The position numbers and the translations under genes were made by a program. Positions 1-8,759 of a stretch of DNA of 64,000 bases are shown piece after piece. The notes beneath the pieces are model-generated. The model was not told the DNA's origin. It ran no database searches and saw only the letters and a list, made by a program, of their open reading frames with translations. The DNA lies in NCBI GenBank assembly GCA_963788305.1, contig CAWBGK010000018.1:186001-250000 (forward strand), in the 5' to 3' direction. The stretch's first letter is position 1; each line of letters begins with the position of its first letter. Source of the stretch: UTCFX2 sp963788305. Its GTDB lineage: Bacteria; Chloroflexota; Anaerolineae; Anaerolineales; UBA4823.

Positions 1-20
1 CTGGCAGGATAGAACAGATC

Positions 21-56
21 AAAAAGAGCGGGCGTTTTTAACCCGCTCTTTTTTTT
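21..56 (+). terminator. Rho-independent terminator at window start
   Basis: A perfect 12-bp stem (arms 21-32 and 42-53, core GAGCGGG/CCCGCTC) with a 9-base loop runs straight into a T-run ending at 56. It terminates a plus-strand gene that lies mostly outside the window. Confidence 0.85.
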
Positions 57-81
57 GGTTTCTAAAAGGAATGTCATCCGG

Positions 82-756
82 ATGACTTCCTCAGCTGCTG
101 GCTTGTTGTTCGAGCCGCCTTCGCCGACTCCGACGTACGATCCCCTGGCGGAGCCGGCGCTGCCTCTAAACCCATCAAATATCGAGCTGGGGGAATATCA
201 CTATTACTACCACTGCATGCCGTGTCACGGCGACATCGGTCAGGGGCTGACGGATGCCTTCCGCCAGGTGTGGGAAGAGGACCACCAGAACTGCTGGGGG
301 CGCGGCTGCCACGGCGGCCGTCCGAAGGACGAAGGTTTCCCGATCCCGACCTTTGTGCCGATGGTGATCTCCAAGAATGACGCCCTGAGAAGCTTCCAAA
401 CCTACGATCAGCTGCTATCCTACCTGATCCAGACCCATCCCCCCCAGTATCCTGGAAAATTAGAGGATCAAGAATACCAGTCGATGACGGCCTTCCTGTG
501 GGCGTCCAACAACAAGCCGACGGCCAGCTCCACCGCCTCGCCGTCGAATACCCCCAGAGCGACCGCAACTTTGACCGAAACACCGATCCCGACGCAGGCC
601 GCCTCCACATCCACCCAGCCGGCGCTTACTGCGGCTCCAGAATCGATTGCACCGGCGGGAAGCGGTATCCAAGGAGAAATGATCTGGTTTCTGCTCGGCT
701 TCGCGCTGATCCTTCTGCTGTTTCTGATCTTCCGCACCGTTCGGAAGAAGGTCTGA
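82..756 (+). CDS. Membrane-anchored c-type cytochrome, N-terminus uncertain
   Basis: The protein carries a classical heme-attachment motif CMPCH followed by GD, and a second cysteine/histidine motif, CWGRGCH, with four spacer residues instead of two. A Pro/Thr/Ser/Ala-rich linker follows, then one C-terminal membrane helix and a basic tail (RTVRKKV). This arrangement suggests a small electron-transfer protein tethered to the outer face of the membrane. The frame is open from TTG at 55, but that codon lies in the T-tract of the preceding terminator, so ATG 82 is used here. Neither start gives a signal peptide, which an exported cytochrome needs. Another frame reads LLACC just upstream, resembling a lipobox, so the N-terminus is probably damaged by an indel. 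The heme role of the first motif is well supported; the second is a guess. Confidence 0.7.
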   Translation: MTSSAAGLLFEPPSPTPTYDPLAEPALPLNPSNIELGEYHYYYHCMPCHGDIGQGLTDAFRQVWEEDHQNCWGRGCHGGRPKDEGFPIPTFVPMVISKNDALRSFQTYDQLLSYLIQTHPPQYPGKLEDQEYQSMTAFLWASNNKPTASSTASPSNTPRATATLTETPIPTQAASTSTQPALTAAPESIAPAGSGIQGEMIWFLLGFALILLLFLIFRTVRKKV

Positions 757-857
757 TCAGTCAGGCTACACTCCGACTCCAGATTACAGCAATGTTATTG
801 CGAGGGCACTTTCCGAAGCAATCCTGGATTCTAATCCCTTAATCCTATTTTCAGCTC

Positions 858-1841
858 TTACCAGTAGTGGTGCACCAGGGGCTTGATCGACTTCTCATAG
901 ATATCGTTGATCGCAGCCATCGCGGCGCCCTCCAGCGGAGGGAAATCGGCCGCCGCAGTGTTTTCCGCCACCTGACCCGGACGTTTTGCACCGGGGATCG
1001 CACAGGTGACCGCCTCAAACATCAGAATCCAGCGCATCGCAAACTGCGCCATCGTCATCCCCGGCGGGACGAGCTGACGCAGCTGGTCCACGGCCTGGAG
1101 CCCGGTCTCGAAATCCACGCCGGAAAAGGTCTCGCCGCGGTCAAACAACTCTCCAAGGCGGTTGCTTGCCCTGTGATCTTCAGGCTCAAAGGCGCTCTGG
1201 CGGGTCATTTTCCCGGCCAGCATCCCGGATGAGAGCGGCAGCCTGGCGAGGATGCCCACATTTCGCCGCAGCGCCTCCTCGAAAAACCTGTCGGCTGGGC
1301 GCTGGCGGAAGATATTAAAAATAATCTGGACGGTTTCAACGCCTGGGTATTCGATCGCCTTGAGCGCCTCTTCAACCTTTTCAACGCTGACACCGTAGTG
1401 CTGGACCTTCCCAGCTTTCTTCAGGTCGTCCAGGAAGCCGAACACTTCCGGCATATAGTAAACCTCTGTGGGCGGGCAGTGCAGCTGGACCAGGTCCAGC
1501 GCCTCGGTCTCCAGGTTCTTCAGGCTGCGCTCAATCCAGGCGTTCAGGTTCTGGCGGCTGTACCCGGCAGGGTCCTGCTTTTCTAGCCGTCGACCAGCCT
1601 TGGTTGCGATGATGATCTCTTCCTTGCGTTCGCGCTTAAGCGCCGCGAGCAGCCGCTCGCTTCTCCCGTCGCCGTACACATCTGCGGTATCAAAGAAATT
1701 TACTCCCAGGTCGACGGCTTTCTGGAGCGCGGTGAAAAACTCGCGGTCCTCAACCGTACCCCAGCTTCCGCCGATCGCCCAGGCGCCGAAACTTATTGAG
1801 GATACCTGCCATCCTGTCCGTCCTAGCTTGCGATACTGCAT
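858..1841 (-). CDS. Aldo/keto reductase
   Basis: At 327 residues this is a normal-length member of the aldo/keto reductase superfamily, which reduces carbonyl compounds with NADPH in a TIM-barrel fold. It opens MQYRKLGRTG, the usual start of the family. The catalytic set is visible: Asp and Tyr in FFDTADVYGDGRSE, Lys in IIATKAG and His in QLHCPP. A cofactor-binding region with PGAKRPGQV lies near the C-terminus. The substrate cannot be told from sequence. It is the last gene of a minus-strand run with plsX, fabF and a two-TM protein, 16 bases after the latter, so it is probably co-transcribed with them. Confidence 0.9.
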   Translation of the reverse strand: MQYRKLGRTGWQVSSISFGAWAIGGSWGTVEDREFFTALQKAVDLGVNFFDTADVYGDGRSERLLAALKRERKEEIIIATKAGRRLEKQDPAGYSRQNLNAWIERSLKNLETEALDLVQLHCPPTEVYYMPEVFGFLDDLKKAGKVQHYGVSVEKVEEALKAIEYPGVETVQIIFNIFRQRPADRFFEEALRRNVGILARLPLSSGMLAGKMTRQSAFEPEDHRASNRLGELFDRGETFSGVDFETGLQAVDQLRQLVPPGMTMAQFAMRWILMFEAVTCAIPGAKRPGQVAENTAAADFPPLEGAAMAAINDIYEKSIKPLVHHYW

Positions 1842-1857
1842 CGTTCTCTCCTGTGCA

Positions 1858-2553
1858 TTATTCTCGTTTGAATGCTTCTTCCAACAATTTTACTTTTTCG
1901 AGCGGAAGTGAACGCGTTTTCCCGCCTTTTCGGATCAGGTCTTTCAGGTCCTTGAGCAGTACAGCGGCATCTTGCGGCTCAGCCCCTTCTGGGATAGCAA
2001 TTGCCGCTCGGGCATTCGTGAACACCAGCGCGGCTTCGGCGGGTGGGAAGCTTTCCTCCGGGAAACGATTCTTCAAGAATTTCTCCAGCCGCTCTTTTTC
2101 CGCGGCCGCATCCGCCTCAGGCCGTCCGAGCCCTTCCTGAGCGAAGATTTTGAGGTACAGGTTGCCGCCGCGCTGCTTATAACGGCCGTTCTCGTAGCTG
2201 ATCGTGCCGCGCTGGTAATAAGGCATCAGCACCCAGATTCCGGATGGGCTGACCAGCAGGTGGTTTACGGGGGAGGTGTAATGGTAGAGGGAGTAGCGTT
2301 TATCCAGGCCTTTGAGGGCTGCATCGAGCAGCTCGTCCTGGCGAGGCCGGCGCCCCCAGCGGTTAGAAAAGAAGATCCCAACCTGCGAAAGCAGGAAACC
2401 CAGCAGCAGCGCGCCCAGCGACAGACGGTAATTGTCTGGAGTCTTGAATGAAAAGTACATCCCAATCCCGAGCACAGCCAGACCGGTAAGCATGCTGACC
2501 TGTGCGATCAGGGAATTTCTCTTAATCAACTTATCGTTTCGAAATATATTCAT
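1858..2553 (-). CDS. Two-TM membrane protein, possibly with a NERD-like domain
   Basis: This 231-residue protein begins with a short basic cytoplasmic segment and two adjacent membrane helices (around residues 17-60). A soluble domain follows, with HLLVSPSGIWVLMPYYQRG and a long charged alpha-helical C-terminus rich in Lys and Glu. The pattern 'LLVSPSGIWVL' is reminiscent of nuclease-related (NERD) domains, but catalytic residues are not convincing, so function is left open. The ATG at 2553 is preferred over an upstream ATG at 2595 because GAGAGAGG lies at a suitable distance before it. It sits between fabF and the aldo/keto reductase on the same strand. Confidence 0.65.
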   Translation of the reverse strand: MNIFRNDKLIKRNSLIAQVSMLTGLAVLGIGMYFSFKTPDNYRLSLGALLLGFLLSQVGIFFSNRWGRRPRQDELLDAALKGLDKRYSLYHYTSPVNHLLVSPSGIWVLMPYYQRGTISYENGRYKQRGGNLYLKIFAQEGLGRPEADAAAEKERLEKFLKNRFPEESFPPAEAALVFTNARAAIAIPEGAEPQDAAVLLKDLKDLIRKGGKTRSLPLEKVKLLEEAFKRE

Positions 2554-2605
2554 GCGTGAATTTGCCTCTCTCAGGTTATTTCTAAGCGCAGCCACGAACC
2601 GCTGC

Positions 2606-3865
2606 TCAGGCTGGATATTTGCGCATCACCAGACAGGCGTTCTGTCCACCCAGTCCGAAGGAATTGGATATCGCTGTGTGAATATCCCTCTTGCGGGCCT
2701 GGTTGACCGTGTAATCCAGGTCGCATTCGGGATCGGGGTGCTCGTAGTTGATCGTGGGCGGGATCAATCCGTGGAAAATCGAAAGGATGCTGGCAATCGC
2801 CTCAAGCGCCCCGGCTGCGCCCATCGCGTGCCCGATCATCGACTTGGTCGAGCTGATCGAAATCGAGTAAGCCTTTTCGCCGAAAAGGTTCTTGATCGCC
2901 TTCGTCTCAGTGACATCGTTTAAAGGAGTGGATGTGCCGTGAGCATTGATATAATCCACAGCTTCCAGCGGCAGGCCAGCGTTTTCCAAAGCCCACTTCA
3001 TGGCACGCAGCGGGCCGCGGCCTTCGGGTTCCGGCGCTGCCAGATGAAAGGCATCCGAAGACGATGCTCTTCCGGAGATCTCTGCGTAGATTCGCGCCTT
3101 GCGCCGCTCGGCGTGCTCCTGGCTCTCCAGCACGAGCGCGCCGGCGCCTTCGGAAAAAACAAAGCCCTCCCGCCTCGCGTCGAATGGGCGCGAAGCATGG
3201 GTCGGATCTTCATTATAGTTCAACGGCAGGGCGCGCATCGCGCAGAAACCGGCAATCGCCCAGTTGTAAATGATCGACTCAGCCCCACCGGTGATCACGA
3301 TATCCGCCTCGCCGCGCCGGATCAGCTCTGCAGCTTCGCCGACACTCTGTGTCCCGGTTGCACAGGCGGTTGAAATCGTCATGTTAGGACCCAGACACTG
3401 AAAGCGCTGGGCGATCAAAAAGGCCGGGGTGTTCGGGATCCCGGTTGGGAGCATGAAAGGGCTGACTTTGGCGTGGCCGTGCGTGCGCAGCGTGGAAACC
3501 CCTTCTTCAAGCTTATCGACGCCGCCGACGACCGATCCGAAATAGACGCTTGACCTTTCCGGATTCGTCATTGTCTCAGGCAGACCGGCATCTGCGACAG
3601 CCTGGACCGCTGCGCCTAATCCGATCTGGCAGGCTCGTGGGATCCGGCGTGCCTCCTTGCGGTCAAGATAATCTTCCGGATTGAAATCGGGGATTTCTCC
3701 TGCGATCTGGCAAGGCAGATCCCCTGGATCGAACTGGGTGATCCGGCGAATACCGGAGCGACCTTCGATCAAGCCCTGCCAATAGCTGGCCAGGCTTGCG
3801 CCAAGCGGGGAGACCGCGCCCAATCCTGTGACGACGACTCTTCGGCGGCCGGCGGGGTCACCCAT
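2606..3865 (-). CDS. fabF: 3-oxoacyl-ACP synthase II
   Basis: FabF condenses malonyl-ACP with a growing acyl-ACP during fatty-acid elongation. The 419-residue protein has the thiolase-fold signatures: active-site Cys168 in STACATG, the first catalytic His in NAHGTSTPLND and the second in MIGHAMGAAGA. The glycine-rich C-terminal FGLGGQNAC is also present. Length is typical. Its start overlaps the end of plsX by 8 bases, so translation is coupled. This matches the common plsX/fab clustering that links the first steps of phospholipid synthesis to acyl chain supply. Confidence 0.96.
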   Translation of the reverse strand: MGDPAGRRRVVVTGLGAVSPLGASLASYWQGLIEGRSGIRRITQFDPGDLPCQIAGEIPDFNPEDYLDRKEARRIPRACQIGLGAAVQAVADAGLPETMTNPERSSVYFGSVVGGVDKLEEGVSTLRTHGHAKVSPFMLPTGIPNTPAFLIAQRFQCLGPNMTISTACATGTQSVGEAAELIRRGEADIVITGGAESIIYNWAIAGFCAMRALPLNYNEDPTHASRPFDARREGFVFSEGAGALVLESQEHAERRKARIYAEISGRASSSDAFHLAAPEPEGRGPLRAMKWALENAGLPLEAVDYINAHGTSTPLNDVTETKAIKNLFGEKAYSISISSTKSMIGHAMGAAGALEAIASILSIFHGLIPPTINYEHPDPECDLDYTVNQARKRDIHTAISNSFGLGGQNACLVMRKYPA

Positions 3866-4886
3866 TGGACTGTTCCTGCACCGCCGCCAATCGATCCTGG
3901 ATTGCCTCGCGCAGTGCGTTCAGCAGGTCAGCCTGGACAGCCTGGCGGGCAGTGCGGATCGCGCTCACCATGGCGCGCGTGTCGGAGCGGCCGTGACCGA
4001 CAAAAACCAGACCGTCGATCCCCAGCAGCGGCGCCGCGCCGACATCCGCCGGGTCCATCATCAGCTTCAACCGGCTGAAAGCCGGTTTTGCCAGCAGCCC
4101 GCCGATCTTCGTCCGCAGGCTTGCCATCAATTCAGCGCGCAGCGTATCCGTGATCAGCTTCGCGACGGCCTCGCTCGCCTTCAGCAGGATGTTGCCTGTA
4201 AAACCGTCGGTCACCACGACGTCGGCCATCCCGCCAAAAAGCTCCTTGCCTTCGACATTACCGATGAAATTCAAGCCGCTCTGTGCCAGCAGCGGGTAGC
4301 TCTCCTTGACAAGCTCGTTGCCTTTTCCGGCTTCTTCGCCGTTAGAGAGGATCGCAACCCGCGGGTTGGCGATCTGGCGCACTTTGCTCGCATAGATGGA
4401 ACCCATCACTGCGAATTGAAGCAGGTGCTCCGGCTTGCATTCCGGGTTCGCACCGATGTCCAGCACCGCGGCAAACCCGTTTTTTACCGGAAAAAGCCCG
4501 GTCAGCGCCGGACGCTCCACACCTGACAGCGTCCCCAGTCGATAATATGCCGTTGCCAGCGCACCGCCCGTGTTGCCGGCCGTGACGAAGGCATCCGCCT
4601 GGCCTTCCTTGACCAGATCGATCCCGACTGCCATCGAAGTCTTTGAGCCTTTGCGCTTGGCCTTGAGCGCCAGCGCCAGGCCTTTATCTTCCATCGTAAT
4701 CGTGTCCGGGGCGTGGACCACTCTTACTTTGCTGGATCCCCCAAGGGCGCTCAGCCGCGCCGAGATCACTTCCTCTGGTCCGACCAGGATGATCTCGTCG
4801 CCGAACAAATTTGCGGCTTCAATAGCCGCGCGGACCTCAGGCTCCGGGCAGTCGTCGCTGCCCATCGCATCCAGGACAATTCGCAT
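3858..4886 (-). CDS. plsX: Phosphate acyltransferase PlsX
   Basis: PlsX converts acyl-ACP and phosphate to acyl-phosphate, the donor for PlsY in phosphatidic acid synthesis. The N-terminus MRIVLDAMGSD is diagnostic. The family segments AFVTAGNTGG, VLDIGANPE and VVTDGFTGNI are all present in a 342-residue protein of normal length. An AGAGGAG ribosome site lies 6 bases before the ATG. The gene is divergent from the tRNA-Leu promoter and heads the minus-strand run plsX, fabF, two-TM protein, aldo/keto reductase. Confidence 0.96.
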   Translation of the reverse strand: MRIVLDAMGSDDCPEPEVRAAIEAANLFGDEIILVGPEEVISARLSALGGSSKVRVVHAPDTITMEDKGLALALKAKRKGSKTSMAVGIDLVKEGQADAFVTAGNTGGALATAYYRLGTLSGVERPALTGLFPVKNGFAAVLDIGANPECKPEHLLQFAVMGSIYASKVRQIANPRVAILSNGEEAGKGNELVKESYPLLAQSGLNFIGNVEGKELFGGMADVVVTDGFTGNILLKASEAVAKLITDTLRAELMASLRTKIGGLLAKPAFSRLKLMMDPADVGAAPLLGIDGLVFVGHGRSDTRAMVSAIRTARQAVQADLLNALREAIQDRLAAVQEQSNG

Positions 4887-4910
4887 CTCAAACTCCTCTT
4901 GAGTTATTGC

Positions 4911-4938
4911 TTGACAACCTTGTAGAGCCGATTATAAT
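4911..4938 (+). promoter_or_regulatory. Sigma-70-type promoter of tRNA-Leu
   Basis: A consensus TTGACA (4911-4916) and consensus TATAAT (4933-4938) are separated by 16 bases. The -10 box ends 12 bases before the tRNA. It is one of the strongest promoter matches in the window. Confidence 0.88.
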
Positions 4939-4950
4939 ACTTTTGCTCTG

Positions 4951-5032
4951 GCGCTGGTGCTGGAACTGGCAGACAGGCATGGTTGAGGGCCATGTGCCGA
5001 AAGGCGTGTGGGTTCGATTCCCACCCAGCGCA
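4951..5032 (+). tRNA. tRNA-Leu (anticodon GAG)
   Basis: The acceptor arms GCGCTGG (4951-4957) and CCAGCGC (5025-5031) pair perfectly. The anticodon arm CATGG/CCATG encloses the loop TTGAGGG, giving anticodon GAG. A variable arm typical of leucine tRNAs and a T-arm with GGTTCGATTCC follow. The 3' CCA is not encoded: the bases after discriminator A are CAG. It is transcribed alone, between its own promoter and terminator. Confidence 0.95.
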
Positions 5033-5043
5033 CAGAAACAAAC

Positions 5044-5075
5044 AAACCTCCGGTTTATCCCTCCCGGAGGTTTTT
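5044..5075 (+). terminator. Rho-independent terminator after tRNA-Leu
   Basis: A 10-bp perfect stem AAACCTCCGG/CCGGAGGTTT (5044-5053, 5064-5073) is followed by further T residues, 12 bases after the tRNA. Confidence 0.85.
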
Positions 5076-5094
5076 GATTCTACCCACCTCTGAG

Positions 5095-5100
5095 TATAAT
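5095..5100 (+). promoter_or_regulatory. -10 box placing transcription start at the ATG of the P1 peptidase
   Basis: A perfect TATAAT ends 6 bases before the ATG at 5107. A weak TTGATT lies 15 bases upstream, within the tRNA terminator's tail. There is no Shine-Dalgarno sequence. The geometry predicts a transcript starting at, or within a base or two of, the start codon: a leaderless mRNA. Confidence 0.55.
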
Positions 5101-5106
5101 ATCAGA

Positions 5107-6219
5107 ATGGACGAGCGCAAACGTTTTCGTGAGCTTGGCTTTCAAGTGGGATTGCTGCCTTGTGGTCCGCTGAATGCAATTACAGATGTCCCCGGTGTCA
5201 GGGTCGGGCATTCAACGATAATCCAGGGAGACGGTGCTCTGGTTCCCGGAAAAGGCCCCATCCGCACCGGGGTCACAGTGATCCTGCCGCATGATGGCGA
5301 TCTCTATGCCGAAAACCTCCCTGCCGCCGTTCACACGATCAATGGGTACGGCAAACCGGCTGGATTCGAACAGGTCCGCGAGCTCGGCCTGCTGGAAGCG
5401 CCAGTTGCGCTGACAAACACGCTCAATGTCGGGCTGGTGCTGGATGCGCTGGTCCAGATCACCCTGCGCAGGCATCCCGAAATTGGCGTCCAACCGGGAG
5501 CCGGCAGCTTGAACATCGTAGTCGGCGAGACGAACGATTCCTATTTGAACGATCTGCAGGGCCGGCATGTCCGGCTGGAGCACGTCGAAGCAGCACTGGC
5601 AGGCGCATCGGGCGGCGCTGTCGAAGAAGGTGCAGTCGGCGCGGGGACCGGGACGGTCTGCTTTGGCTGGAAGGGCGGGATCGGCAGCACAAGCCGGCGC
5701 CTGCCAAATGAGCTGGGTGGGTATCTGCTTGGCGCGCTTGTGCAGACTAATTTTGGCTCGCCCGCGGACCTGGTCGTTCTCGGAGTCCCGGTAGGGCAGC
5801 TGCTGCGACCAGATGCAGCCAATCATTCGACCATGCCGGGATCGGTGATGGTCGTCCTGGCGACGGACGCACCGCTTGATTCCCGCCAGCTCGGCCGGCT
5901 GTGCGTCCGGGTTTCAGCGGGGCTGGCGCGCACAGGCGCCCAGTTCAGCCACGGCAGCGGCGATTTTGTGATCGCCTTCAGCACGGCTGAACGAATCCCT
6001 CGCCGGGCGGCAGGTGGGAGCGGGTTGTTCGCAGGCCCGAGACTGGCGCTGATCGATGAAGACCTCGTGATCAGCGGGCTCTCGAAGGCGGTCATCGAGA
6101 GCGTCGAGGAGGCGGTCCTGAATTCCCTCTGCTGCGCCAGAACTCTAACAGGCCGCGACGGACATACAGCGCATGCCCTCCCGCTCGACAGGCTGGTGCA
6201 GGCGCTGCAAACGCGCTGA
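5107..6219 (+). CDS. P1 family (DmpA-like) peptidase
   Basis: Members of this N-terminal-nucleophile family (MEROPS S58) are autoproteolytically processed aminopeptidases. The 370-residue protein opens with NAITDVPGVRVGH, the standard first strand of the family. It contains PGSVMVVLATDAPL, in which Gly-Ser is the expected self-cleavage site and Ser246 the nucleophile of the beta chain. Upstream glycine-rich blocks (GAGTGTVCFGWKGG, GVLVQTNFG-like) are as expected. The ATG at 5107 is chosen because the family motif starts shortly after it; the open frame upstream runs through the tRNA and terminator. Natural substrates are unknown. Confidence 0.9.
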   Translation: MDERKRFRELGFQVGLLPCGPLNAITDVPGVRVGHSTIIQGDGALVPGKGPIRTGVTVILPHDGDLYAENLPAAVHTINGYGKPAGFEQVRELGLLEAPVALTNTLNVGLVLDALVQITLRRHPEIGVQPGAGSLNIVVGETNDSYLNDLQGRHVRLEHVEAALAGASGGAVEEGAVGAGTGTVCFGWKGGIGSTSRRLPNELGGYLLGALVQTNFGSPADLVVLGVPVGQLLRPDAANHSTMPGSVMVVLATDAPLDSRQLGRLCVRVSAGLARTGAQFSHGSGDFVIAFSTAERIPRRAAGGSGLFAGPRLALIDEDLVISGLSKAVIESVEEAVLNSLCCARTLTGRDGHTAHALPLDRLVQALQTR

Positions 6220-6280
6220 ACACCCAACCGCCAGGCTGATTGCAAATTTGTATTTATCTTCGCACGTTCAGGAGCGAATT

Positions 6281-6658
6281 ATGGATCGAGTGATCATTAA
6301 GGATCTGGTCGCCCGGGGGATCATCGGGGTGAATGATTGGGAGCGTAAGGCGCCCCAGGAAATCTTGATTAATGTCGAGATCTTCGCGGATCTCAAGAAA
6401 GCTGGCGCAAGCGATGAGCTTGCCGACACGGTCAATTACAGCTCGACGGCAAAAAAAATCCTGGCCTATGCCGAAACTGCTCAGCGCCTGACGGTTGAGG
6501 CGCTGGCGGCTGACATCGCCAGAATTTGCCTGGATATCCCGAACGTTCTAAAGGTCAAAGTACGGGTCGAAAAACCCGGGGCAGTCCGGTTTACCGGCTC
6601 GGTGGGTGTGGAGATTGAGCGGGAGTCCGGTGATATTCTGTCCGCGCTTAGTAGTTGA
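6281..6658 (+). CDS. folB: Dihydroneopterin aldolase
   Basis: FolB splits 7,8-dihydroneopterin into 6-hydroxymethyl-dihydropterin and glycolaldehyde in folate synthesis. The 125-residue protein has the family start MDRVIIKDLVARGIIGV. The pterin-binding Glu lies in DWERKAPQ, followed by VNYSS, and the catalytic Lys is in VRVEKPGAV. AGGAG lies 7 bases before the ATG. No other folate genes are adjacent. Its 3' end overlaps the tail of the minus-strand lipoprotein gene by 11 bases. Confidence 0.94.
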   Translation: MDRVIIKDLVARGIIGVNDWERKAPQEILINVEIFADLKKAGASDELADTVNYSSTAKKILAYAETAQRLTVEALAADIARICLDIPNVLKVKVRVEKPGAVRFTGSVGVEIERESGDILSALSS

Positions 6659-7691
6659 CGACCGGCACTTTGTCTGCTTCGCCGGTGAAATCCACAAAGG
6701 TCGCGACTACCCACCCGACCAGACCATCGCCCAGGTCGACCTTCCACCAGTCCTCGGCTTCGGTTTTTCCGATGACAGGCAGCTTTTTACCGCTCTCCAC
6801 CGTCGCAACGATTTCATAGCCTGTGTTTGGACCGCTGCGCACGTTCAGCACCTGCGGGAGCGTCTCCACAAATGCCGCGCCGGCCGGCGGGCCTTCCAGG
6901 GTTGGAGTGGGTTCAGGCACCTGGGCCAGCTCGAATACATTGTCTGTGAACAGCGGATCGACCGCGATATTGGGTCGCCTGGATGTCCCAGATCGGCGAT
7001 TCGCCGGCTGGCTTGCCGTAGTTCTGCTGGCGAAGGATGATCCCGGTTGCGCGATCTACCCAAAAACGGTCGATCAGCGTGCCTTCCTCACGGCTCCACT
7101 CAACGACGTCGGCCTCCCGACCTGCGATGATCTCCTTGCCGACCAGGTTGTACTGGCCGCCGCGCTGGGCCAGTCCAGCCGGAAAGATCAGGTCGCTGAC
7201 CGGTGTGCCCAGCGAGCCGGCCAGCGGGTGGGTATATACCGTGTCCGAAAGCGTGGTCGGTGGATTGAAAGGTTCGAGGGCCGCGGGAGGCAGGTCCGAA
7301 CGATCCCCCGTGCTGTCCGTGATGGTCTTGCCATCGCTCACCCGGATAAGCTCGATCCCGCTGTTCGGGATTGAGACCACTACCTTGAATTCACCCGGGA
7401 GCCGGATCCAGACCTGGTGGCTTTTGACTTCCGGTTGGGCATCTGAGCCTTCTGCTGGATAAGAAGTCACTGAATAGGTCGCCTGCAAGGCTTTCCAGCG
7501 TGCCGCGCTTGTGAGCATCAGCTCTTGAACCTCAATATCGCCTTCGAGCGCAGGCGGCAGGATCGGGGTGGGTTCCAAGTCGGCGCAGGTGTGGGTTCGA
7601 CGCCACCCGGCTTTTCGTCCACATTTCCGGAGGGCGTTGCGCACACGCTTAATAGTAGGATAATTATCAACAACCAGTTCGCTTTTTTCAT
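6648..7691 (-). CDS. Lipoprotein with C-terminal SH3-like domain, frame broken twice
   Basis: The N-terminus MKKANWLLIIILLLSVC is a lipoprotein signal with cysteine after LSV. A Pro/Thr linker follows, then a beta-rich domain of about 200 residues (SDGKTITDSTGD, READVVEWSREEG) resembling outer-membrane lipoprotein-carrier/sorting folds of the LolA/LolB type. A C-terminal bacterial SH3 domain carries LNVRSGPNTGYEIV. The frame shifts near 7580, where one base seems missing, and near 6970, where removing one T restores the frame. The LolA resemblance is an impression only. Function unknown; attached to the outer face of the membrane. Confidence 0.7.
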
Positions 7692-8007
7692 GGCCTGCAT
7701 CCGACGATCCATTCTGTTTATGATCAGGATATTAAACCACATCTGAGGCAAGCTGGAAGGGATTGCCAGCTTCAGGTTTTTGGACGGCTTTTGGCTCGAT
7801 TTGTTCCACTCTGTTTGCGTAATGAGTGAACCAGACCTGAGCACGAGCCTTGCGATGACCTAATTCTAGATGTCGTCGCGCCATCATCATTGAAAGTGGG
7901 CAATTGGAGTCATGATCCTGGAAATCCTGTCTGCCAGCCTTGAAATGCGGTTAAAATAATCATGATCATTCAGTCCGGGGCTCAATATCCATCGTGTATT
8001 AATGGTT
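7692..8007. other. Divergent intergenic region with a hairpin
   Basis: No gene is seen between the lipoprotein and the AIM24 gene. A 7-bp perfect hairpin AAGCTGG/CCAGCTT (7750-7756, 7766-7772) is followed on the plus strand by CAGGTTTTT. It lies in the leader of the divergent lipoprotein and could be a weak terminator or leader structure. Confidence 0.4.
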
Positions 8008-8036
8008 TTGATTTCGAGCCCAATGATTAGGATAAA
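8008..8036 (+). promoter_or_regulatory. Promoter of AIM24-family gene
   Basis: TTGATT (8008-8013) and GATAAA (8031-8036) are separated by exactly 17 bases. The predicted start is about 14 bases before the ATG at 8057, leaving room for the AAAAGGAG ribosome site. Confidence 0.6.
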
Positions 8037-8056
8037 TCACTGAAAAGGAGAATCCA

Positions 8057-8744
8057 ATGGATGTTGAAATCCTGTACCGCCCTTCCTATTCGATGGGCTT
8101 GCTCAAACTCTCTCCAAATGAAAAGGTGCGCGTCGAAGGCGGCTCGATGGTTGGGATGTCGCCCGGAGTGACGATCGAAACTCAGGCGGCTGGCGGGCTG
8201 ATCCGGTCTTTTGCCCGATCAATTCTGGCAGGAGAGCGTTTCTTCATGAATGAGTACCTTGCCCCGCCGAGCGGTGGCGCAGTGTATGTCGCCCCTGCGC
8301 TGCCAGGCGACCTGGCCGTTCTGGATATCGCCGAGGAAAAGCTGAATGGTCCAATCCGGCTCATATGTTGCCTGCGAGATGAATATTGAAATCGACACGA
8401 AGTGGGGCGGCGCAAAGACCTTTTTTGCATCGGAAGGCCTGATCATGCTGCACCTTTCCGGGACCGGGAAGCTGCTGATCTCCTCTTATGGTGCGATCCA
8501 TGAATTGACTTTTGAGCCTGGTCAGAAATTTACGGTCGACACGGGCCACCTGGTCGCGTTCAGCCAGGGGATGGGCTTCAACATCCGGACTATCGGTGGG
8601 ATTAAATCGACCCTGTTCAGCGGTGAAGGCCTGGTCGTTGACCTGACCGGCCCCGGCCGGGTCTTTCTCCAGACCCGCTCCAGCGATGCATTCCTATCCT
8701 GGCTGATCCCGAAGCTGCCAAAACCTTCCAGCTCGGGCGGTTAG
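8057..8744 (+). CDS. AIM24 / TIGR00266 family protein, one frameshift
   Basis: The product resembles the AIM24/TIGR00266 family of single-domain beta-helical proteins of unknown biochemical role. The N-terminal half has YRPSYSMGLLKLSPNEKV, EGGSMVGMSPGV and GERFFMNEY. The C-terminal half has MVQSGSYVACEMNIEID, LSGTGKLLISSYGAI and VDTGHLVAFS. The two halves lie in adjacent frames that meet near 8347; removing one base gives a continuous protein of about 228 residues, normal for the family. AAAAGGAG precedes the ATG. It is followed within 16 bases by ettA and is probably co-transcribed. Confidence 0.8.
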
Positions 8745-8759
8745 GCGGCAGAAAAAAAG

